A stretch of 64,000 nucleotides of DNA, taken from the NCBI GenBank assembly GCA_021604005.1, contig BQIV01000015.1, positions 1-64,000 of the forward strand, read 5' to 3'. This stretch comes from Nitrospirales bacterium. GTDB taxonomy: Bacteria; Nitrospirota; Nitrospiria; Nitrospirales; UBA8639. The translations under genes and the position numbers were made by a program. This document shows positions 18,660 through 26,962 of this stretch, piece by piece. The notes below the pieces were generated by a model that saw only the letters and a list, made by a program, of their open reading frames with translations, was not told where the DNA came from and ran no database searches. How positions within the stretch are numbered: the stretch's first letter is position 1; each line of letters begins with the position of its first letter.

Positions 18660-20117
18660 GTGAAAACACTCTTTGATCGATATCTCGTCAAGCCGGGATT
18701 CGATGAGATGTTTGCAGCTCAGGATGTTCCGCGCAAGCATTATCGTCGCCTTGTTGAACGACTCCAAAAATTTCCCCTCAAAGATCTGAACTTAAAACGC
18801 CGCCAAGCCGATGAGGCCTTTCTCAGACAGGGCATTACGTTTACGGTCTACGGCGACTCACAGCAAACTGAAAAAATTTTTCCGTTCGATTTGCTTCCTC
18901 GGATTATTCCCAACACGGAATGGCACATCATTAATGATGGCCTTCGGCAGCGGATTCGCGCACTCAACATGTTTCTCCTTGATATTTATGGTCCGCAAAA
19001 AATTCTGAAGGACCAGGTCATTCCACGAGACCTCGTGGAAAGTTCGATTCACTTTCAGAAAGATCTTGTCGGCTTTCGTCCGCCAAAAGATATTTTCATT
19101 CATATTGGCGGCATTGACCTCATACGCGATCATGACGGAACCTACTACGTGTTAGAGGACAATCTCCGAACCCCATCGGGGGTGTCATACGTGCTCGAAA
19201 ACCGCATTGTCATGAAACAACTTTTTCCCAATTTATTTGCTGACATGCAAGTTCGCCCGGTCGATTCCTATCCAACGCACTTACTGGAAAATCTCAAGTA
19301 TCTCTCACCCAACCCCCGGGAGAATCCCGCCGTCGTGTTGCTCACACCCGGCGTCTTTAATTCAGCCTATTTTGAACATTGCTTTTTATCTCTTCAAATG
19401 GGAATTCCCTTAGTCGAAGGCCGGGACTTGGTTGTTGAATCAGATAAGGTCTTTATGAAAACTACACAAGGACTGGAGCAAGTCGACGTGATCTACCGGA
19501 GGGTCGACGATTCGTTCCTGGACCCCGAAGTGTTTAATCCTGATTCCGTTCTTGGCGTACCAGGGCTCATGCGAGCATATCGTGCAGGGAACGTCGCCAT
19601 GGCTAATGGAGTGGGAACCGGTATCGCCGATGATAAAGCGGTATATGTTTATGTTCCGAAAATGATTGAATACTATTTACGCGAAACCCCCATACTCAAT
19701 AATGTCCCGACATATCTGTGTCAGAATGACAAAGATCAAGACTATGTGTTGGACCACCTGTCGTCACTAGTCGTGAAGGCCGTCGCGGAATCAGGAGGCT
19801 ATGGGATGCTCATGGGGCCATGGTCTACGACAAAACAACAAGAGGAATTTCGACAGAAAATTCTGGCTCACCCTCGCAGTTATATCGCACAACCCGTTGT
19901 GTCGTTATCGCATCATCCCTGTGTGATTGCAAACAACCAGGACTTAAAGTTAGACAGTCGCCACGTCGATCTCCGCCCTTTTGTCCTGTGGGGAGAAGAG
20001 ATCTCCGTGTCACTTGGTGGCCTGACGCGCGTCGCGCTTCGAGAAGGGTCTCTGGTCGTTAATTCGTCGCAAGGTGGTGGAAGTAAAGATACCTGGGTCC
20101 TCTATGGAGAAGAATAA
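18660..20117 (+). CDS. Circularly permuted ATP-grasp type 2 protein
   Basis: A 485-residue stand-alone circularly permuted ATP-grasp protein (DUF404/DUF407). The family hallmark GTYYVLEDNLRTPSG lies near residue 160, with RPVDSYP, LTPG, VDVIYRRVDD and GGYGMLMG further on; these cover nucleotide and metal binding elements in permuted order. It probably ligates an amino group to a carboxylate using ATP; the substrate is not known. The start is GTG with an AGGT site upstream. Its stop overlaps the ATG of the alpha-E gene by one base, which makes translational coupling likely. It is a paralogue of the amino half of the fused protein at 12349-14904. Confidence 0.93.
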   Translation: MKTLFDRYLVKPGFDEMFAAQDVPRKHYRRLVERLQKFPLKDLNLKRRQADEAFLRQGITFTVYGDSQQTEKIFPFDLLPRIIPNTEWHIINDGLRQRIRALNMFLLDIYGPQKILKDQVIPRDLVESSIHFQKDLVGFRPPKDIFIHIGGIDLIRDHDGTYYVLEDNLRTPSGVSYVLENRIVMKQLFPNLFADMQVRPVDSYPTHLLENLKYLSPNPRENPAVVLLTPGVFNSAYFEHCFLSLQMGIPLVEGRDLVVESDKVFMKTTQGLEQVDVIYRRVDDSFLDPEVFNPDSVLGVPGLMRAYRAGNVAMANGVGTGIADDKAVYVYVPKMIEYYLRETPILNNVPTYLCQNDKDQDYVLDHLSSLVVKAVAESGGYGMLMGPWSTTKQQEEFRQKILAHPRSYIAQPVVSLSHHPCVIANNQDLKLDSRHVDLRPFVLWGEEISVSLGGLTRVALREGSLVVNSSQGGGSKDTWVLYGEE

Positions 20118-21145
20118 TGATGCTGAGTCGCACCGCAGAATCGTTCTTTTGGATAGGACGGTATATTGAACGCGCTGAGTATACGGCACGGTTTACCACC
20201 GTGCACTACCATCTCTTAACTGAAATCGCAAAGTGGGATGATCAAGTCGACACATGGCGACAGTATTTAGAGGGAACAGGCGAAGGCCCATTATACCAAG
20301 AACTCTATGGAAATATTTCAACTCATTCAGTCCTTGAATTTTTCACCTTGTCGCGAGACAACCCCAACTCGTTATTCAGTTTAATTGCCGCAGTCCGCGC
20401 CAATGCCAGAGGCATTCAAGACCAGCTTTCAAGCGAAGTCTGGCATTTCATCAACGATTTCTATTTAGGGATAAAAGAAAAAACCAACCAAGACTTGTGG
20501 AGTGACACACATGACTTGTTGGATCATGTACTCAACACCTGTTACACCCTCGATGGTGTTGTGGGCAGCACGATGATCCATGATGAGGGGTGGAACTTCT
20601 ATCGACTCGGAAAAAATATTGAACGAGGCGGGCGCACGGCTCGCCTGATGGACATCCCAATCTTCAGCCGTCCCATTGTTGAACCTCGTATCATCTCAGA
20701 CTACCATCAATGCCTGGCCGTCTTGAAATCAGCCAGTGCCTTTGAAGCCTACCGAAAATTTTATTCTGCGCAACTGGTCCCCAAAAAAATCGTACAATTC
20801 CTCCTTTTTCATAATAAATTTCCACGTTCCGTCAGATTTACCACCACCCTCAATAGTAAATTATTGGAACGTATGGTTGGCTCGACCCGCCGTTCGGAAA
20901 CCCGGCAAGCCATTCGAGTAGCCGGAGCATTAGCGGCTGACCTGGAATTTGGCAGCCTAGAGGAAGTCTATGACATGGGGCTTTCAGACTTTTTAGGACA
21001 AGTACTCCAACAATTAGACCAACTCACCAACCTTCTTGCGCAAGGGTTTTTTCGCACAGCAGCCTATTCCCCTGATCCCAAGGCAGTTGAAAAGGCTTCA
21101 CGACACACACAACATCAATCTGCAGATGCCAACATCACTAGCTAG
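20117..21145 (+). CDS. Alpha-E domain protein (DUF403)
   Basis: A 342-residue all-helical protein starting with the alpha-E hallmark LSRTAESFFWIGRYIERAE and showing further conserved ER-type motifs (YRLGKNIERGGRTARL, FHNKFPRSVRF). No catalytic residues are recognised for this family; it is a constant partner of circularly permuted ATP-grasp proteins. It overlaps the upstream ATP-grasp stop codon by one base, so the two are a translation-coupled pair. The homologous domain is fused to its ATP-grasp partner in the gene at 12349-14904. Confidence 0.92.
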   Translation: MMLSRTAESFFWIGRYIERAEYTARFTTVHYHLLTEIAKWDDQVDTWRQYLEGTGEGPLYQELYGNISTHSVLEFFTLSRDNPNSLFSLIAAVRANARGIQDQLSSEVWHFINDFYLGIKEKTNQDLWSDTHDLLDHVLNTCYTLDGVVGSTMIHDEGWNFYRLGKNIERGGRTARLMDIPIFSRPIVEPRIISDYHQCLAVLKSASAFEAYRKFYSAQLVPKKIVQFLLFHNKFPRSVRFTTTLNSKLLERMVGSTRRSETRQAIRVAGALAADLEFGSLEEVYDMGLSDFLGQVLQQLDQLTNLLAQGFFRTAAYSPDPKAVEKASRHTQHQSADANITS

Positions 21146-21476
21146 AAGGATTACGAGAAACGGCTCATCCCGATGAATATCAGACCCCAACTATTGACCT
21201 CCTGACATTCCACATTTCCCATCACGCTTAACCAAATTTATACGGCAAGATTCTCCCAACTCAACAATGACAGAGTTAGTGAGCCTATATGCCACCCCCT
21301 GTTTCTCTTGAACATTGCAAAACGACTTTCGAACGGCAAACCGACATACCTTGGTCTTTGACCTACAGTATGGTAACTATAACCTTGCGTGCATCCCCCG
21401 TCTCATCTGCAGGGACAGACCATTTACCCTGGTTACCACATGACCATACTGACTCCGGTAAATTACAACCAACGCA
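21146..21476. other. Intergenic region upstream of the first ECF sigma gene
   Basis: About 330 bases without a supportable gene. It contains the inverted repeat described separately (21366-21451). No confident promoter pair was found. Confidence 0.4.
21366..21451. repeat. Long-spaced inverted repeat before the ECF sigma gene
   Basis: CAGTATGGT (21366-21374) pairs perfectly with ACCATACTG (21443-21451). The left arm continues as AAC and the right side also holds GTTACC (21432-21437), so the full twelve-base left arm is present on the right but interrupted by eight bases. It lies 26-110 bases before the start codon and could form a leader structure or bind a regulator. Confidence 0.4.
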
Positions 21477-22001
21477 ATGAATCGTTTCGAGCACATTGAT
21501 GACCATGGGCTCATCGATCTCATCGCCCAAGGTGATCTCGACGCGTTTGAAGGCCTGTACGACCGATATGCTTCCAAGGTCCTAAAACGGTGTTACTTCA
21601 TTTGCCTCAATGCCACAGATGCACGTGATTTAATGCAAGAGGTGTGGATGCGAGTGTTCCTTCGTCTCCATCAGTTCCAAAAGCAAGCAGCATTTTCAAC
21701 TTGGCTGTATCGACTCACGACAAACCATTGCCTGAATTTCATCAAGGCCAAGGCTCAGGCCTCCAATGTCGAAGCCAACATCGAGGCCATCTCCCCCCCT
21801 CCCCAGGACCCGACGCAAACAGCGGAAGTTCATCATCTTCTTGCACGATTGTCCATAGAGGACAGAAGCATTCTTGCCATGAAATTTATGGGCGAGTATA
21901 CATACGAAGAAATCGCCACCTTCTATGGCATCGGGGTCAGCGCCGCGAAAATGAGAGTGTCTCGATTAATTGATAAACTCCGAAAGGAGGTGAGGACGTG
22001 A
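21477..22001 (+). CDS. ECF-family RNA polymerase sigma factor
   Basis: A 174-residue sigma-70 family protein with region 2 (about residues 22-90, including DARDLMQEVWMRVF and AAFSTWLYRLTTNHCLN) and region 4 (about 115-170, with YEEIATFYGIGVSAAKMRVSR as the promoter-recognising helix-turn-helix). Size and architecture fit the ECF group. The ATG lacks a strong ribosome site. Its TGA overlaps the GTG of a 60-residue gene by four bases, and a MscS-like channel gene follows, so the three form an operon. Its signal and targets are unknown; envelope or osmotic stress would fit the neighbours (inference). Confidence 0.92.
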   Translation: MNRFEHIDDHGLIDLIAQGDLDAFEGLYDRYASKVLKRCYFICLNATDARDLMQEVWMRVFLRLHQFQKQAAFSTWLYRLTTNHCLNFIKAKAQASNVEANIEAISPPPQDPTQTAEVHHLLARLSIEDRSILAMKFMGEYTYEEIATFYGIGVSAAKMRVSRLIDKLRKEVRT

Positions 22002-22180
22002 ACAATGACGAAAGTTTCGTATTTGAACAAGTCCTGAACGCCTTAGATCTACCTGAACCAGACCTTGTGACCAAAGAGCGAATCATGAAAGCCGTGTACC
22101 TCCTCATGGTCGCAAAAGAAATTGGACTCTTTCACGTGTCCATTCCTGGAACATTACTGGATGATACAACATACGAGTGA
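21998..22180 (+). CDS. Small 60-residue protein coupled to the ECF sigma factor
   Basis: I do not recognise a family. The GTG start overlaps the sigma stop (GTGA) and is preceded by AAAGGAGGTG, a near-perfect match to the 16S rRNA tail, so it is very probably translated. The product is acidic in its first half (NNDESF, PEPDLV), has a hydrophobic helix around residues 30-45 and no Cys. It sits where an anti-sigma factor normally lies but is too short for a classical one and has no zinc motif. It could be a minimal anti-sigma or regulatory peptide. The stop overlaps the ribosome site region of the next gene. Confidence 0.7.
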   Translation: MNNDESFVFEQVLNALDLPEPDLVTKERIMKAVYLLMVAKEIGLFHVSIPGTLLDDTTYE

Positions 22181-22191
22181 GAGGAGCGAAT

Positions 22192-23049
22192 ATGGTTGAC
22201 ACACAACATGACGTCAAGGAATGGGGAATGGTTGTCTGGACTTTTTGGGAACGCCTCGGTGAGCGCATTGGGACATTCCTGCCAAATCTCATTGGCGCGA
22301 TGCTCATTATTCTCGTCGGATGGGTTATTGCAAAGCTCCTCAGAGGACTTACGACAAAACTTCTAGGCGTGCTTGGCATTGCGGCATTAGCGGAAAAGAT
22401 CAAACTGCAAGAGACCTTACAAAAATTCGGCATCTCCAAGAGCCTCAACCACATTATTGGAACGCTCATCTATTACATAGTGCTGCTCGTCTTCTTCATT
22501 TCGGCTTCTGAAGTGCTGGGACTGACGGTTGTTCTGGATACACTGAATTCATTCATTGCTTATGTCCCCCATGTGCTCGGCGCGTTTCTTATTCTGGTGA
22601 TTGCCTTGTACATCGCAAAAGTCATCAAAGACGGAGCCACCTCCGCATCGACAAACATGAATGTTGTCTATGCCGGAGCCTTAAGTTCTTTTCTCGAAAT
22701 CCTTATTATTGGATTCGGGATCGTGATGGCCCTCACGGAACTCGGATTGGATATGACCGTGTTTACGGCGAATATCACGGTTATGATCGCTGGCTTTGTG
22801 CTCGCAATGGCCTTGTCTATTGGTCTCGGAAGTCGGACCATTATGGCTAACGTTCTGGCACGATATTACATTGCTCAACTCTACCATGTGGGAGATGAAG
22901 TCATTCTTGCCGGGGAAAAAGGCATCATTCGCAAAGTCACGCCAGTCTCCGTGGTCATACAAACAGAACATGAGGAAACCCTCCACATTCCAAATGATCA
23001 AATCATTGCAGAAGGCTCGAAGAAGCGAAGGCCCGAAACAGACACCTGA
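22192..23049 (+). CDS. MscS-like small-conductance channel with conserved TM-helix repeats
   Basis: A 285-residue inner-membrane protein with about five hydrophobic helices. It opens with the conserved TM-helix unit (LPNLIGAMLIILVGWVIAKLL), repeats a similar unit later (YVPHVLGAFLILVIALYIAKV), and ends with a short MscS-type beta domain (VGDEVILAGEKGIIRKVTPVS). It lacks the long carboxy-terminal cage of true MscS. ATG 22192 has GAGGAG five to six bases upstream; an earlier in-frame GTG at 22177 would overlap the preceding gene and has a poorer context. It probably releases ions on osmotic downshift. A close paralogue is at 31463-32299. Confidence 0.85.
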   Translation: MVDTQHDVKEWGMVVWTFWERLGERIGTFLPNLIGAMLIILVGWVIAKLLRGLTTKLLGVLGIAALAEKIKLQETLQKFGISKSLNHIIGTLIYYIVLLVFFISASEVLGLTVVLDTLNSFIAYVPHVLGAFLILVIALYIAKVIKDGATSASTNMNVVYAGALSSFLEILIIGFGIVMALTELGLDMTVFTANITVMIAGFVLAMALSIGLGSRTIMANVLARYYIAQLYHVGDEVILAGEKGIIRKVTPVSVVIQTEHEETLHIPNDQIIAEGSKKRRPETDT

Positions 23050-23437
23050 CACAGACAGAGACTCTCACATCGTGCTTCGGCCTTCCTCCTTCACCAACAC
23101 CCGCAAACGCCTTCCCTCAATGCCTCTCCACGCCTGCTCAAGGTATTGCCCCATCAACAGACCTTCGTGAGGCCTATGCTCACGAATATCCTTGCCCTAC
23201 AAGTCTCACCTTTTGGCATCACACCACCGCATATTCATAATGAATGGTACATATTGCTCACAAGCGACCGAAAAAATAATGTGACCAAATCCCTGGCTCA
23301 ACTGTCTAACTAGTCAGAATAGTCAATTTTAGCAGAACATTATTTCCAGAGGGCTATCAGTTGGCCTTCATACAATACATCATATGTATCTCCGTATGAT
23401 ATTGCAGAACTCATCAAACCAGTAAGGAGGAACCCCT
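23050..23437. other. Intergenic region before the Asp23 operon
   Basis: About 390 bases without a gene. Direct repeats of TAGTCA occur near 23310-23325 and a palindrome lies at 23375-23389. Confidence 0.45.
23375..23389. promoter_or_regulatory. Palindrome upstream of the Asp23 operon
   Basis: ATACAT-CAT-ATGTAT is a perfect six-base inverted repeat about 49 bases before the first Asp23 start codon, a typical operator position. Nothing identifies the binding protein. Confidence 0.3.
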
Positions 23438-23878
23438 ATGGCAGATACGAAAGACAGTTCACGAGGCGGATCAGATTTAGTGACCAAAGAGGGAAAGACA
23501 TCCATTGCGGACGAAGTTGTAGCCAAAATTGTCGCAATTGCAACAAAAGAAATCGAAGGCATTCACGAAATGGGGACGTTGGGACTCGGCGATACGATTA
23601 CCGGCATGGCCCAGCGGGCAGTAAAAACTGGCCAAGGCTTTCAAGGAGTCCATGTCGAAGTCGGAGAACGCGAAGTCGCCGTTGATGTGAAAGTTGTCGT
23701 CGAATACGGGATTAGCATCCCTCAAGTGACGGTAGCCGTTCGCCGGAATATCATCAACCGTGTGAATGCCATGACTGGCCTCACCGTCAAAGAGGTTAAT
23801 GTTGACGTCAGCGGACTACACTTTGCTGAAGAAAACAAGGAAAAGGATAGACAGGGGGAGGGTTCCCGGGTGGCCTAA
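23438..23878 (+). CDS. Asp23/Gls24 family envelope stress protein, first copy
   Basis: A 146-residue protein of the Asp23/Gls24 family, which in Gram-positive bacteria forms a membrane-associated layer anchored by AmaP and responds to envelope or alkaline stress. Family motifs are SIADEVVAKIVAIATKEIEG (about 27-46), VEVGEREVAVDV and the closing NVDVSGLHF. The start follows AAGGAGG at good spacing. It is the first gene of an operon with a second copy (23981), a frameshifted third member (24434), AmaP (24768) and a small membrane protein (25377). Residues 1-25 are polar and probably flexible. Confidence 0.92.
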   Translation: MADTKDSSRGGSDLVTKEGKTSIADEVVAKIVAIATKEIEGIHEMGTLGLGDTITGMAQRAVKTGQGFQGVHVEVGEREVAVDVKVVVEYGISIPQVTVAVRRNIINRVNAMTGLTVKEVNVDVSGLHFAEENKEKDRQGEGSRVA

Positions 23879-23980
23879 CTGCCATGGATAGGGTGCATAA
23901 TGCACTCCCCGACATTGGTCATCGAACAGACCCATAACACCTAGACAGCTGATAACACTGTGAAGAGGGAGATTTGATGT

Positions 23981-24415
23981 ATGACAGACGTCACGAAAGG
24001 CCACACGCAAGAGACATCAACTTTGACGACCGATCAAGGGAAGACGACAATTGCCGATGATGTCGTCGCAAAAATGGTGACCATTGCAGCCAAAGAAATA
24101 GAGGGCATCTATGACATCGGTAGTCAGAAGCTTGGAGACCAACTCTCGGGATTCACTCAACGGCTCTCAGGACATGGGTCCTCAGAACAAGGAGTGCAGG
24201 TGGAAGTCGGAGAACGCGAAGTCGCGATTGACCTCAATATCATTGCTCAATATGGCGTTCACATTCCAGATCTGACGGCAAACGTACGACGCAATATCAT
24301 CGACCGTGTCGAACGGCTCCTTGGTCTCGTGGTTAAAGAAATGAACATTAAAGTCAGTGGGCTACACTTTCCTGAGCAAGAGAAAGCCGCACCTCCGCCC
24401 AAAAGAGTAGAATGA
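23981..24415 (+). CDS. Asp23/Gls24 family envelope stress protein, second copy
   Basis: A 144-residue paralogue of the preceding protein with the same motif order: TIADDVVAKMVTIAAKEIEG, VEVGEREVAIDLN and IKVSGLHFPEQ at the end. By eye about half the residues are shared, so this is an old duplication rather than a recent one. A GAGGGAG ribosome site precedes the ATG; an overlapping out-of-frame ATG a few bases upstream is ignored. The pair could form mixed assemblies at the inner membrane. Confidence 0.92.
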   Translation: MTDVTKGHTQETSTLTTDQGKTTIADDVVAKMVTIAAKEIEGIYDIGSQKLGDQLSGFTQRLSGHGSSEQGVQVEVGEREVAIDLNIIAQYGVHIPDLTANVRRNIIDRVERLLGLVVKEMNIKVSGLHFPEQEKAAPPPKRVE

Positions 24416-24433
24416 CACTAGCGGAGGATCTTC

Positions 24434-24764
24434 ATGGAACAATCTCTCCTTAGTAACGAACAACATATTGCTGAAACCGTCATCACGGGAATGAGCCGTG
24501 TACGTGAAGCGGCAGTCCTAGACACTCCTCAAGTACACGTAACGACGGCGACCAGGCGTACGGATTTCCGGGGTCACTATTCATCGAGTTGAGGGATCAC
24601 GAAACATCGATGTGGGAATTAATGCAATCCTCAAAAAACAGGGCTCGTTACCCATACTTGCTGCAAGAGTCCGGCGCTGGGCTCGACAAGCCATTCATGC
24701 CTCGACGACAGAACATGTCCGAAGGGCCAACATACGGATTACAGATATTCAGATGAAGGATTAA
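24434..24764 (+). pseudogene. Frameshifted small Asp23-like gene
   Basis: A strong GGAGG site precedes ATG 24434. The frame encodes MEQSLLSNEQHIAE onward and stops at 24590-24592 after 52 residues. From about 24548 the +1 frame continues smoothly as RPGVRISGVTIHRVEG, then NIDVGINAILKK, VRRWARQAI and NIRITDIQMKD, ending at TAA 24762-24764 just before AmaP. The combined 110-residue product resembles a small Asp23-family protein. The total length is one base over a multiple of three, so a single inserted base explains the break. It may be a real mutation, a sequencing error or, less likely, programmed frameshifting. Confidence 0.75.
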
Positions 24765-24767
24765 CGC

Positions 24768-25352
24768 TTGAACACGTTGAATCGAATCTTGGTGATCTTT
24801 GGGGCCCTCATTCTTTTATTGATCATCGGGACTATTGTATTAGTCTCCACACATATGAGCACCCCACAGCAATTACTTCCATCTCCTTGGGATCAAACGC
24901 TGACTCCATTCACTCAGATGGAATCATCAACGTGGTGGGCAATCATCGCAAGCGGGATCAGTACTGCACTCGCCACGCTCCTCCTCTTGCTGATGGAGCT
25001 TCGACCTTGGTCGCGCACGGATAGCCGATTATTGGTCAAGAAAGATGAGCTTGGGGAAGTCACTGCAGCGCTGACAAGCATTCAAGATCTTGCCAGTCGA
25101 GAGACAGGGCACATCGAGGGGGTTATGGAATCATCGACCCGAGTTCGCGAGTCTCCCGATGGGATTCATTTAGACTGCCGTCTATCGGTTGACCCCGCCA
25201 CGAGCATTGCCGATCTTGGGCATCAAGTACAAGAGCGTCTGAAAAGTTCAGTGGAACATTATTTGGGAAAGGCCGTGGCCGGCGTGCATATTACAGCACA
25301 AGTCGCCCCACTAGGGAAAAAACACATCCGAAAAACTTCCCGCGTCCGATAG
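24768..25352 (+). CDS. amaP: Alkaline shock response membrane anchor protein (AmaP)
   Basis: A 194-residue protein with two membrane helices (about residues 6-27 and 56-78) separated by a short outside loop, then a cytoplasmic domain of about 110 residues with the AmaP-type SRVRESPDGIHLDCRLSV and GVHITAQ motifs, related to the Asp23 fold. In known systems AmaP recruits Asp23 to the membrane, which matches its position after the Asp23-like genes. TTG is taken as the start because AAGGA lies seven bases upstream; a second TTG four codons later is possible. It begins three bases after the frameshifted gene's stop. Confidence 0.85.
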   Translation: MNTLNRILVIFGALILLLIIGTIVLVSTHMSTPQQLLPSPWDQTLTPFTQMESSTWWAIIASGISTALATLLLLLMELRPWSRTDSRLLVKKDELGEVTAALTSIQDLASRETGHIEGVMESSTRVRESPDGIHLDCRLSVDPATSIADLGHQVQERLKSSVEHYLGKAVAGVHITAQVAPLGKKHIRKTSRVR

Positions 25353-25376
25353 GATTCTTTTGAAGAAGGAGACCAC

Positions 25377-25583
25377 GTGAATTCATTACTCGCAGCGCTC
25401 GCCACTCTGACTCACAATGTTGGTCCGGTTGTGTCGTCCGTGTTGGCGGCGTTTCTGATCATTTTGGGACTTCTTATTATCATCAAACCAGCTCTTCTTG
25501 GGTGGATAGTAGGACTGGTTCTCATCCTCGCTGGTGTGGCAGTCCTGGCTGGCCTTCTTACCCCAAGTGAACGATACCGCTGA
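25377..25583 (+). CDS. Small two-helix membrane protein
   Basis: A 68-residue hydrophobic protein with two membrane helices (about 17-37 and 40-61) joined by KPALLG and a short charged tail. It somewhat resembles DUF3096-type small proteins, but I cannot assign it firmly. GTG start with AAGGAG six bases before it, 24 bases after amaP, so it is the last gene of the Asp23 operon. Small membrane proteins often close such operons; a role in anchoring the Asp23 layer is a guess. Confidence 0.75.
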   Translation: MNSLLAALATLTHNVGPVVSSVLAAFLIILGLLIIIKPALLGWIVGLVLILAGVAVLAGLLTPSERYR

Positions 25584-25913
25584 GTCCTATCTCTCCTGCT
25601 CTTCAGTACACACGTCGTATCTCGGAGACACGAGACTGGTGACACAAGCATGAAAGCCGGCCAAGCAAGAGACGACATTTGGCCGGATATGTTGTACATA
25701 GAAGCCTAGCATTGAAGCACAATTACTGTAATCATATTCCTTTCCATGAAGGGCACAAAGCACTAACGGCTAAGAAAATCATCATGACATGATTCATGAA
25801 ACTCATGAAAACGAATTCATATTTCCAGCAAGCATCGAGAACATGCGTCACACATCGCATGCAGTACGGACTTCACACATTGAATAAATGGCAACGTGGA
25901 AATTCTTTCATTC
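25584..25913. other. Intergenic region after the Asp23 operon
   Basis: About 330 bases in which I see no gene, no clear terminator and no repeat. Confidence 0.4.
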
Positions 25914-26012
25914 ATGGCGGGTGCGTTGATCGGCGCAGTAGTTCTCGCATTCGTACTTGACCGTATTCTGCTATATTTAAGGAACCGTGTAAAAAGACAT
26001 AAGGGAAAATAG
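25914..26012 (+). CDS. Possible 32-residue single-pass membrane peptide
   Basis: An ATG at 25914 (or GTG at 25896) opens a frame for a short peptide with one clear hydrophobic helix (ALIGAVVLAFVLDRILLYL) followed by a strongly basic tail (RNRVKRHKGK). This is the composition of a genuine small membrane protein rather than random sequence, but there is no good ribosome site. It may also be the remnant of a longer gene of the Asp23 group. Confidence 0.4.
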   Translation: MAGALIGAVVLAFVLDRILLYLRNRVKRHKGK

Positions 26013-26176
26013 TCAGTTGAAACGTAGAGAACAAGGTGGCGAGATTTGCCTAAGGTGCACGAATGTTGAGTACAGACTCTGCCATGTCAGCCAGACATAT
26101 GGCTTCGGCAAAAGCAAGAATCGCACATACAGAGATCATTGGAAACATCGCAAGCCATTCATATCGAAAGGCAACT

Positions 26177-26881
26177 ATGAGAATAGTCTTACACATTGCA
26201 CTCATCACATTAGCCTACAGTCTGCTGTCAGCTTGTGCATCATCTAATAATCTACCTGAGCCAAATTCGCCAACCATGATCGAACAAATGCTCATGGCCC
26301 AGGCGGTCGATTTCAGCTTAGAACCAAACGATCCTCCTATCACTATCCCCGTCCCGCCTGGATCATCTCTCTGCGTACGGGCGACAGGATTACGAGACAA
26401 TCAGCAATTCATGATTGGCATCATCAGTGGGTGGCTGGGCAAACAAGGCTTTACCGCTCTCCAAGACTGTGAACCGGCAACCTATCGAGTACAAATCATC
26501 ATCCACACTCTGGGAGTCGAACAATCTGAATCTCTTTTTGGCATGCCGGAGGTGAACGGGGGCTTACTCCCATTTGCCCTGCCAGAGCTGGCCATTTATA
26601 AAGCCACTCGCCAAACAGGATACACCAGGTTTTCATTTGAATTTTTTGAAACCGCGACGAAAAAATTTTTACGAACAACCCCATGGTATCGTGCAAAAAC
26701 ATACTTCAATCAATATACGATTTTGTTTTTCATTGAACACCAAACAACAAATCTGATTGAAAGCTCGATAGACATTGAGCCGTTTCAACACAAAGATTCA
26801 AGAGAAGCGATGCAAGAAGTCGAACCGGTGCCACGGCCAAAGCCTAGAGAAGAAAGACAGGAAGAAACAATATTGTACTAA
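26177..26881 (+). CDS. Lipoprotein of unknown function
   Basis: A 234-residue protein with a type II signal peptide: hydrophobic residues 3-17 and lipobox LSAC with C20 as the lipidated residue. ATG 26177 is chosen because AAAGG precedes it and it places the lipobox correctly; an open frame extends further upstream to 26063 but would bury the signal. The mature part starts with a EQMLMAQAVD-like segment seen in some DUF6655-type lipoproteins (tentative) and ends with a Pro/Glu/Arg-rich tail (PVPRPKPREERQEE). It lies just upstream of an AsmA-like gene, consistent with an envelope role. Function unknown. Confidence 0.75.
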   Translation: MRIVLHIALITLAYSLLSACASSNNLPEPNSPTMIEQMLMAQAVDFSLEPNDPPITIPVPPGSSLCVRATGLRDNQQFMIGIISGWLGKQGFTALQDCEPATYRVQIIIHTLGVEQSESLFGMPEVNGGLLPFALPELAIYKATRQTGYTRFSFEFFETATKKFLRTTPWYRAKTYFNQYTILFFIEHQTTNLIESSIDIEPFQHKDSREAMQEVEPVPRPKPREERQEETILY

Positions 26882-26962
26882 AGCGGCTTCGGGATGGACT
26901 CATGACTTTCTCACGCCTGAAGCCGTAGACTGATCAGTCAGCTCCCCAGACAAGACATTACA

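Noticed and set aside
22177-22191. Upstream GTG start for the MscS-like gene at 22192
   Set aside because: It overlaps the preceding stop and consumes the GAGGAG ribosome site that fits the ATG at 22192.
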